Shown piece by piece: positions 59,773-64,000 of a DNA stretch of 64,000 nt; the stretch's first letter is position 1; the number at the start of each line of letters is the position of its first letter. Made by a program: the position numbers and the translations under genes. Source of the DNA: Terrisporobacter petrolearius (GTDB taxonomy: Bacteria > Bacillota > Clostridia > Peptostreptococcales > Peptostreptococcaceae); NCBI RefSeq assembly GCF_032598785.1, contig NZ_CP102984.1; one strand, 5' to 3'. The notes beneath the pieces are model-generated. The model had not been told where the DNA came from. It searched no databases and saw only the letters and a list, made by a program, of their open reading frames with translations.

Positions 59773-60594
59773 TTATATTCTATCTTCCAACCAAGAATGT
59801 ACATCTTCCAATACCTTATCTTTATCAAATTCATTCATAATTTCATGATAAAGACCTGGATATACTTTTAAACTCTTATCTAAAGAAGATATATGTTCAT
59901 AAAGAATTTGTGAATCTTCTGATGAAACTATTTTGTCATCTTCTCCATGCAATATATACACTGGATATTCAAATTCATGCATATTTTCAGATATATATTT
60001 TACTGCCTTGTAGCATTCTTTATATATCTTTCCTAGTGTTACATGGCATACTAAAGGATCATTGCCGTAATCAGCCACTACTTTTTTATCAGTGCAAATT
60101 AAATCCCCTAAAGAATTTGGTATTTGTGCATCGTCTTGCACATCTTTGTTACTTTCTAGTAACTTGGCCTTATCAAGGGTAACCCCTGCCGATAAAATTA
60201 TACCGTCTACTATGTCTTTGTAATCTATTCCATATACTGTACTTATCATCCCGCCCATACTATGTCCTAGTACAAAAACCTTCTTGTCATCATTTTCATT
60301 TTTAGCCATAGATACAATTTCATTAACATCATTAGAAAAATTTTTATAACTTTCTATGTATGTTCTTCTTCCTTCAGACTTTCCATGACCTTGATTGTCA
60401 AATCTATAAACACTATATCCCCAATCATTTAATTTTGATACTACATAATCATATCTCCCTAAATGTTCTGCCAATCCATGTACTATTACTATTACAGCCC
60501 TTGCATCTTCAACTAAGTCTTTCTTTACAAAAAGTTCTATATTATCCTTATTTCTAAACATCATACTTTCATTTAAAACTTTCTCTTGTCCCAT
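59773..60594 (-). CDS. Alpha/beta hydrolase, monoacylglycerol lipase-like
   Basis: A 273-residue serine hydrolase: oxyanion motif VIVHGLAEHLGRYDYV, RFDNQGHGKSEGRR, nucleophile elbow GHSMGG, acid in LHGEDDKIVSS and histidine in YPGLYHEIMNEFDKD. This set is typical of the lysophospholipase/monoacylglycerol lipase group (Hydrolase_4). No signal peptide; cytoplasmic. GGGGG before the ATG. Natural substrate unknown. Confidence 0.85.
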   Translation of the reverse strand: MGQEKVLNESMMFRNKDNIELFVKKDLVEDARAVIVIVHGLAEHLGRYDYVVSKLNDWGYSVYRFDNQGHGKSEGRRTYIESYKNFSNDVNEIVSMAKNENDDKKVFVLGHSMGGMISTVYGIDYKDIVDGIILSAGVTLDKAKLLESNKDVQDDAQIPNSLGDLICTDKKVVADYGNDPLVCHVTLGKIYKECYKAVKYISENMHEFEYPVYILHGEDDKIVSSEDSQILYEHISSLDKSLKVYPGLYHEIMNEFDKDKVLEDVHSWLEDRI

Positions 60595-60762
60595 GTTTTA
60601 CCCCCATCTTTAGTAAATTAAGAATAAGACTTTGTATGATCTAAGGTGATATATCCTCAAATTCAGTATACCAAAACTTATTTTTTATAACTATAGTTTA
60701 ATGTTAAGTTTCCTAAGTATACAGTATTTTCATTTATTTTATAACAGTACAAAATATCCAAC

Positions 60763-61578
60763 CTAATAATTTTTACTTTTTAATGTTATCTTAACAACTT
60801 CTGGCTTACAGTTAATTCTAACAAGTACCTTAGATCCACCCAGTCCTTTAGTAACTATCATAGTTGAATCATTTTTATCATATTTACCCAAATCATATTT
60901 AGGGAAAAATTGCCTATTGGGAGATAATAAACCTCCTACAATAGGAAGTCTAATTATTCCTCCATGTACATGGCCAGCTAAAATAAGATCCCCACCCCAT
61001 TTTTCATAATCATCAAAGTAAAAAGGTGTATGAGCTAATAAAATATTATACTCATTTTTATTTATAAATGGTAAGTTCTTTTGTAAAAAATTTTCTTCTA
61101 AATCTGTACTTTTATCCTTATCAAACAAATATTTATAAGATTCAAAAGGTATTGTCAATCCATAAATATTTATATGACTATTGCCTTTTTTTATTTGAAC
61201 TTTTTCATTGTCTAAATGAATAGCTCTTAAATCATGTAGTTTCTTAAAATACTCTTTATATAATTTTTTATATCTTTTTAATAAAGCTTTTTGTTCGTGG
61301 TTACCTGTAATGTGATAAACTTTGTATTTAGTGCTTAGATCTTTCAACAAATCTAATGAAACTTGAAAATTTTTATTTTCTCCGTCTATTATATCTCCTG
61401 TAATAAGTATTACTTTAGGACTTATTTGGTCAATCTTACTAATTAAATTAATATTATTTTTACCAAAGGACTTATTATGCAAGTCACTTATTTGAACAAT
61501 AACATAATCATTAAATTCTTGTGGTATTTTTTTATTTTCTATAATGTAATTAACTACTTCTAATTTACTCATTTGCAA
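60763..61578 (-). CDS. Calcineurin-like metallophosphoesterase
   Basis: A 271-residue phosphoesterase with the metal-site motifs in order: VQISDLHNKSFG (DxH), VILITGDIIDGEN (GDxxD), YHITGNHEQKA (GNHE) and LILAGHVHGGIIRLP (GHxH), of the YkuE/UDP-2,3-diacylglucosamine hydrolase-like group with the C-terminal PIVGGLLSPNRQFFPKYDLG. No twin-arginine signal or membrane helix is seen. Start probably TTG at 61578 after AGGTG. Substrate unknown. Confidence 0.88.
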   Translation of the reverse strand: MQMSKLEVVNYIIENKKIPQEFNDYVIVQISDLHNKSFGKNNINLISKIDQISPKVILITGDIIDGENKNFQVSLDLLKDLSTKYKVYHITGNHEQKALLKRYKKLYKEYFKKLHDLRAIHLDNEKVQIKKGNSHINIYGLTIPFESYKYLFDKDKSTDLEENFLQKNLPFINKNEYNILLAHTPFYFDDYEKWGGDLILAGHVHGGIIRLPIVGGLLSPNRQFFPKYDLGKYDKNDSTMIVTKGLGGSKVLVRINCKPEVVKITLKSKNY

Positions 61579-61613
61579 TTATTTTCACCTACAATTTTTC
61601 TTATTATAAAAAA

Positions 61614-61705
61614 TTCGCTTCGCTCATGTCGCCAACGAGATGCCTTTGAGCAACGTGTTGGCGAATCATTTTGCTATCGCTTCAGGCAACTCCGTTGCTC
61701 AAAAA
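61614..61705. repeat. GC-rich nested inverted repeat
   Basis: A 90-bp patch much richer in G+C than its surroundings, with two interlocked inverted repeats: TCGCCAAC (61629) / GTTGGCGA (61657), and TTTGAGCAACG (61645) / CGTTGCTCAAA (61693). No open frame; it looks like a dispersed repetitive palindrome. Confidence 0.6.
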
Positions 61706-61795
61706 TACATTTTTTTACACTTTCTAAATGATTTGATATAACTTGATTCCAGATTTTATCAACAGCATAAACTTGACTATAATTTCCTTAAATGT

Positions 61796-61833
61796 AAAAA
61801 GTTATAGATTTCATTAAAATCTATAACTTTTTT
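61796..61833 (-). terminator. Terminator of the 61838 lipoprotein gene
   Basis: Perfect 16-bp stem AAAAAGTTATAGATTT / AAATCTATAACTTTTT with a 5-nt loop. Confidence 0.88.
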
Positions 61834-61837
61834 ATAA

Positions 61838-62572
61838 TTAATTATCTAGCATTATATACTTTATCTCATTTATGACTTCTTTTTTATTATCAAGAATTTT
61901 AATTTCTGATATTTTATTATCTTTTGTAAATATGGCTAGTAGCTTATCTTCATTGTCCAATTTAAAAACATTTATGGACTTTTCTACTTTGTCATATAAG
62001 TATGCATCATAAGATGGTTGTTTGTGACCTACTATAGTTGATATTTCCCTAGAGTCATCACCAATAAAAGTATTTAGTTTTTCCATATCTAAATCTGACA
62101 TTTTAACTATATCTTCATCATCATAACAATCTATAAGTATTTTAGATTTGTTAATGCCTTTAGTTATATTAAATCTAGAATTAGAATAATCCACAATTTG
62201 TGCATTTTTTACTATTTTATTTTTTAGGTGTAGATATAAAGAAGTACTATTAGCATTTTCATCCGATACATTCTTCAAGTAAACTAAATTTATATCTTCT
62301 AAATTTTCTGCATCATCTAGCGTATCTAAACTGTCTATTTTATTTTTATCTATCCAATATGCTGTAGCATTAGGCTTTCCTAAATTACTTAAGACATAAT
62401 TGTAATCTTTGTCTATTATTTCATTTACATCATTTTGAACTTTAGTCATAGTTTTTTGCTTAGTTGCTTCATCTGGCAAAGTTATGCCTTCATTTTGGAC
62501 TTGATAATTGGAGCATCCCGTAAAAAGCATGGTTAAAATAATCAATGCAGATAATGATCTTTTAAGGTTCAT
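61838..62572 (-). CDS. Lipoprotein of unknown function
   Basis: A 244-residue lipoprotein: signal peptide with lipobox LFTGC at residues 16-20, then a mixed alpha/beta body (KDYNYVLSNLGKPNATAYWI resembles the DUF/SmpA-like GxPxxxxYW segment used in outer-surface sensor proteins). I do not recognise the rest. AAGGAGG before the ATG; monocistronic with its own terminator. Confidence 0.7.
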   Translation of the reverse strand: MNLKRSLSALIILTMLFTGCSNYQVQNEGITLPDEATKQKTMTKVQNDVNEIIDKDYNYVLSNLGKPNATAYWIDKNKIDSLDTLDDAENLEDINLVYLKNVSDENANSTSLYLHLKNKIVKNAQIVDYSNSRFNITKGINKSKILIDCYDDEDIVKMSDLDMEKLNTFIGDDSREISTIVGHKQPSYDAYLYDKVEKSINVFKLDNEDKLLAIFTKDNKISEIKILDNKKEVINEIKYIMLDN

Positions 62573-62931
62573 AAATTAATCCTCCTTGTACCAAGTATAG
62601 GTAAATATTTTATTTTGTCTCACATAGATGATTTTTATCATTTTTTCTTATTTTTTAAATTATAACCTATAATTAACGGGAAATCATAACAAATATCATT
62701 CTGTAATTTTTTTGTAATACAAATTATGTCCCTGTATTTTTCTTATTATTAATATAACAAAAATTTCCTTAACAATCAACAACTCATATAGTCGATATAA
62801 GTTTTATCTATTATTCTATAAAGCTGTATCTGTTTTATTTACTGCGATTTATACATACTTATCAAAAATTTAATTTTTTTAATTACAATAAAAAATCCTT
62901 CTATTTTATATAAAATAGAAGGATCTAAATT
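62573..62931. other. Intergenic region upstream of the lipoprotein
   Basis: 359 bp, very AT-rich. It must hold the lipoprotein promoter and ends with the aminopeptidase terminator at 62890-62925. No open frame or structured leader was seen. Confidence 0.5.
62890..62925 (-). terminator. Terminator of the aminopeptidase gene
   Basis: Stem AAATCCTTCTATTTTA / TAAAATAGAAGGAT with minus-strand U run, just after the stop at 62932. Confidence 0.88.
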
Positions 62932-64000
62932 TTATAGATTTATATTTAAGAAAGCCTTATAACCTCTATACATTTCAAATATATCTGCCTTTGAAGCCAC
63001 TTCATAAGGTGCATGCATACTAAGTAATCCCACACCACAATCTAAAACTTCAGCACCGTAATTAGCCAATATATAAGCTACAGTACCTCCGCCTCCTTGA
63101 TCAACTTTTCCAAGTTCTCCTGTTTGCCATACTACATTTTCTTTGTTAAATATTCTTCTTACTTCACAAACAAATTCTGCATTAGCATCGCTTGTGCCAC
63201 TTTTACCTCTTGAGCCAGAGTATTTCATTATGGCAACACCTTTACCCATATGAGCCGAGTTAGTTTTTTCATATACTGAAGAGAAGTTTGGATCATAAGC
63301 TGCGTTAACATCTCCAGATAATATTCTAGATCTTGACATAGCTCTTTTTATTTTTAAGTCAGAATAACTTCCTTGTAAGTTTATTAATTCTGCTACAGTA
63401 TTTTCAAAGAATTTTGAGTGCATTCCTGTATTACCATAAGAGCCTGTTTCTTCTTTATCAACACATAATGTAACTGCTGTATATTCTGGCTTTTCAGTTT
63501 CAAATATTGCTTTTACACCTGCAAAGGCGCATACCCTGTCATCTTGGCCATAGGAAATAACCATTGATTTGTCTATTCCCAAGTCCTTAGCTTTTCCTGC
63601 TGGAACTACTTCTATTTCAGCACTTAAAAAATCTTCCTCAGTAATTTTATATTTTTCGTTTAACAATTTTAACATATTGTATTTTACAGTTGAATTTTCT
63701 TCTTCATCAAAAGGAATACTTCCTATTAGTACGTTTAAATCTTCTCCACTAATAGCTTCACTTACTTTCTTTTGATTTTGTTCTGCTGATAAGTGAGGTA
63801 ATAAGTCGTTTATGCAAAATACTGGATCTTCTTCATCATCACCTATGGCTATATCAACTTTAGTACCATCTTGTAAAATTGCTACTCCATATAGTGCAAG
63901 AGGCATAGATACCCATTGATATTTTTTAATTCCACCATAATAATGAGTTTTAAAATATGCCATATTATCATCTTCGTATAATGGATTTTGTTTTAAATCT
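62932..64000 (-). CDS. M18 family aminopeptidase (runs off window)
   Basis: The C-terminal 356 residues are visible; the frame continues past the window edge (DLKQNPLYEDDNMAYFKTHY), so the ATG at 63963 is internal. M18 marks: HYYGGIKKYQW, VCVDKEETGSYGNTGMHSKF (catalytic glutamate and zinc ligand), the VSYGQDDRVCAF aspartate ligand, DVNAAYDPNFSSVYE and LLSMHAPYEVASKADIFEMY (histidine ligand). A zinc aminopeptidase removing N-terminal residues from peptides in the cytoplasm. Confidence 0.92.
   Translation of the reverse strand, partial: DLKQNPLYEDDNMAYFKTHYYGGIKKYQWVSMPLALYGVAILQDGTKVDIAIGDDEEDPVFCINDLLPHLSAEQNQKKVSEAISGEDLNVLIGSIPFDEEENSTVKYNMLKLLNEKYKITEEDFLSAEIEVVPAGKAKDLGIDKSMVISYGQDDRVCAFAGVKAIFETEKPEYTAVTLCVDKEETGSYGNTGMHSKFFENTVAELINLQGSYSDLKIKRAMSRSRILSGDVNAAYDPNFSSVYEKTNSAHMGKGVAIMKYSGSRGKSGTSDANAEFVCEVRRIFNKENVVWQTGELGKVDQGGGGTVAYILANYGAEVLDCGVGLLSMHAPYEVASKADIFEMYRGYKAFLNINL

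Noticed and set aside
1..64000. CRISPR array, rRNA or classical riboswitch
   Set aside because: No regularly spaced repeats, no rRNA sequence, and no recognisable T-box, SAM, TPP or lysine-type leader was seen upstream of the operons.

Overview
The window is low-GC DNA from a clostridial firmicute. Gene content and order (maf-radC-mreBCD-mrdA-minCDE-rodA-mgsA beside rnfCDGEAB, with polA-coaE nearby) resemble the Peptostreptococcaceae, i.e. relatives of Clostridioides difficile such as Romboutsia, Paraclostridium or Terrisporobacter. The genus cannot be fixed from sequence alone. Almost all chromosomal genes run on the minus strand, so the window reads from right to left in transcription order.

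Chromosomal part A (1-36398). 1-2985: RNase E/G operon with two TIGR039xx-family genes. 3361-4554: flavodiiron protein. 4610-14988: cell-shape and division cluster (maf, radC, mreB, mreC, mreD, a large class B PBP, minC, minD, minE, rodA) ending in mgsA. 15231-20357: complete Rnf complex (rnfCDGEAB), the ferredoxin:NAD+ ion pump. 20596-28971: SPOR-like protein, SH3/NlpC-P60 endopeptidase, glyoxalase, an EEP phosphatase without a normal start codon, a DUF3887 lipoprotein, a YhfC protease and an Agr-like two-component system. 28549-36126: hemerythrin, ilvE, HMA protein, peptide-binding lipoprotein, lytic transglycosylase, coaE, polA.

Mobile element (about 36468-53373, 16.9 kb). It sits in the 3' end of a tRNA-Leu(CAA) gene and is bounded by a 19-bp direct repeat. 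At the right are a tyrosine integrase and a CI-like repressor; divergent to them is a leftward operon (XRE, Xis-like, phage-type replisome organiser, DnaC-like loader, small unknowns, J-domain protein, sigma factor). Further left are an origin-like non-coding region, an IS21-family insertion splitting a zinc-ribbon gene, an FtsK/TcpA-like ATPase, a winged-helix protein, a GIY-YIG protein with a membrane tail, and an unknown cargo gene. No relaxase, capsid or terminase is recognisable, so it is either an unusual integrative mobilizable element or a phage-satellite-like island.

Chromosomal part B (53374-64000). An IS3-family element has jumped into the loop of what looks like the original tRNA terminator. 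Beyond it lie DUF1848, an orphan holin, a chemoreceptor, pdxS with a decayed pdxT, an alpha/beta hydrolase, a metallophosphoesterase, a lipoprotein and a partial M18 aminopeptidase that runs off the window.

Points most worth attention: the relaxase-less element with its own sigma factor and J-domain protein; its triple operator; IS21 excision in silico restoring an open gene; pdxT decay; the ATT start; and a candidate C-rich small RNA near 25.1 kb.
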